NCBI GenBank assembly: GCA_002633025.1
Contig: NMRB01000092.1
Coordinates: 537,427 to 601,426 of the forward strand
Length of the DNA stretch: 64,000 nucleotides
Source of the DNA: Notospermus geniculatus
Lineage: Eukaryota > Nemertea > Pilidiophora > Heteronemertea > Lineidae
Direction: 5' to 3'
The notes below the pieces were generated by a model. The model had not been told where the DNA came from and searched no databases. It was given only the letters and a program-made list of their open reading frames with translations. The position numbers and the translations under genes are program-made. Shown in pieces: positions 63,013 to 64,000 of this stretch (position 1 is the stretch's first letter; every line of letters begins with the position of its first letter).

Positions 63013-64000
63013 ATGGAATCACCGCTGTTATTGGAAGAGGAGACATGCGACCTCTTAGGAGGAGACACCGACTTTATTGAGGGCAGGCTCCTGGACCTGG
63101 AGCTGGAAAAACAAAAGATCATGAACCAGAACGCCGTATTGCACACGCAGCTGGAGCAAGCTAAAGCCGAACTGGAAGAGAGAAGATGCCCTAGTGGTAA
63201 CGATTCGGTCAGTGGTGATTTGGCTGCCGCAATTGTGAAATTGTCAGGGGTTCTGCAAAAGAATCAAGATCTGCCCAAAAAAGAGCCCGAGGTATTCCGA
63301 GGTGATGTGTTTCAGTATCCTATTTGGCGGAACTCGTTTCGCATTCTCGTGGAGCAGAAGTGTCTGGACGATATCGACAAATTGTACTACCTGGGTCGCT
63401 ATACGGGAGGTGATGCCAAAAAGGCCATCGTGGGCCTGCTGTCGCTGAATACTGCGGAGGCATATAGGCGTGCTATGGGTATTCTTAAGGAGCGCTATGG
63501 AGACCAGGTCAAACTCGCCCAGAACTTTCGCGATCGTATAGACAAGTGGCCCTTGATCAAGGCGGGTGACGGCAAAGCTCTACGGGAATTTAGTGATTTC
63601 CTTGCAGAGTGTGGGACGGCAATGACAAGTCTGGCTCACTTGAAGGTTTTGGATGACGCTATAGAACGGAGAAGTATCGTTTCCAAGCTCCCTAGGGTGC
63701 TTCAGCTGAAATGGATTACCCTGGTGGATGACCGTAATTACTCGTACAGTGCTTCCGAAGGAGCCGACATAAAGACCAATGACGAAACACCTACCTTCAA
63801 CGACTTGTGTAAATTTGTAGCCAAGCAAGCGCGTATTGCGATGAACCCCCTTCTGGACAAGAGCAGTTCAACCAATCCGGGAAGTTCGACGAATTCGAAA
63901 TCGTGTTCCAGCACTGACAAGCCAAAGACTGGCAAACCTCCATCTAGCAGTAGTTTTGCCATAGATTCTGTTGAAAGTAATGGTAGCGATACAACTCCTG
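63013..64000 (+). CDS. BEL/Pao Gag (DUF1759-like), partial at window end
   Basis: ATG at 63013 opens 329 codons without a stop to the window edge. An N-terminal coiled coil (LDLELEKQKIMNQNAVLHTQ, LEQAKAELEERR) is followed by the Gag core VFRGDVFQYPIWRNSFRILV, LYYLGRYTGGDAKKAIVGLL and YRRAMGILKERYGDQVKLAQ, and a Ser/Thr-rich end. The YPIWRNSF and ERYGD blocks define the family. It is intact as far as seen and differs from the Gag at 42371-43960, so a second BEL/Pao lineage is present. Confidence 0.9.
   Translation, partial: MESPLLLEEETCDLLGGDTDFIEGRLLDLELEKQKIMNQNAVLHTQLEQAKAELEERRCPSGNDSVSGDLAAAIVKLSGVLQKNQDLPKKEPEVFRGDVFQYPIWRNSFRILVEQKCLDDIDKLYYLGRYTGGDAKKAIVGLLSLNTAEAYRRAMGILKERYGDQVKLAQNFRDRIDKWPLIKAGDGKALREFSDFLAECGTAMTSLAHLKVLDDAIERRSIVSKLPRVLQLKWITLVDDRNYSYSASEGADIKTNDETPTFNDLCKFVAKQARIAMNPLLDKSSSTNPGSSTNSKSCSSTDKPKTGKPPSSSSFAIDSVESNGSDTTP

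Noticed and set aside
1-64000. CRISPR array or prokaryotic operon
   Set aside because: There is no regular repeat-spacer array; spliced animal genes and LINE/BEL elements make this eukaryotic DNA.

Overview
The window looks like nuclear DNA of a marine invertebrate animal. Its genes are split by GT-AG introns, it is packed with short inverted-repeat transposons, LINE fragments and BEL/Pao retroelements, and it carries a Wnt9-type gene, an invertebrate 'short-chain collagen C4-like' domain gene and immunoglobulin-domain receptors. The motifs TACATGTA and AGGCCTA recur throughout. The phylum cannot be fixed from sequence alone; a lophotrochozoan or an invertebrate deuterostome both fit.

Four host genes could be assembled exon by exon. 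(1) Wnt9-like, + strand, 2015-15305, four exons with matching phases, 367 codons, apparently complete. (2) A C4-domain gene, - strand, 33020-26185, five exons, 253 codons: a short cytoplasmic end, a signal anchor, a small stalk with a furin-like site, then the Cys-rich C4 domain. (3) Ig receptor A, + strand, 52093-57624, eight exons, 610 codons: signal peptide, three canonical and one Cys-less Ig-like domain, FN3, a transmembrane helix and a Tyr-motif tail. (4) Ig receptor B, + strand, from 59040: a tandem paralogue whose first four exons are present and whose distal exons are absent before the window ends, where BEL/Pao sequence begins. The two receptors also share upstream flank, including a TATA box, so they came from a duplication of about 7.8 kb.

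The rest is mostly mobile DNA. 0.2-1.8 kb: two inverted-repeat elements with 9-bp target duplications upstream of Wnt9. 2.5-15 kb: Wnt9 introns with palindromic elements, a Tc1 pseudogene and a mariner-like MITE. 16-25 kb: inverted-repeat elements and a LINE endonuclease broken by a TTAA-flanked piggyBac-like element. 25.4-26.1 kb: a 21-bp minisatellite. 26-33 kb: the C4 gene, its introns full of MITEs, including one element nested in another, each with an intact 9-bp duplication. 35.1-44.4 kb: a BEL/Pao element with identical 181-bp LTRs and a 5-bp duplication, but a coding region broken by two insertions and at least two frame breaks. 44.6-50 kb: a long foldback, a 3.9-kb inverted-repeat structure and a 5'-truncated LINE. 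61.7-64 kb: a BEL/Pao integrase fragment (-) and the gag of another BEL/Pao element (+) that runs off the end.

The Wnt9, C4 and Ig genes are not obviously functionally linked; they share a neighbourhood. The most interesting host locus is the Ig receptor pair: one aspartate lies inside the predicted membrane helix and an ITIM-like tyrosine lies in the tail, which suggests a surface signalling receptor of a small, transposon-remodelled family.
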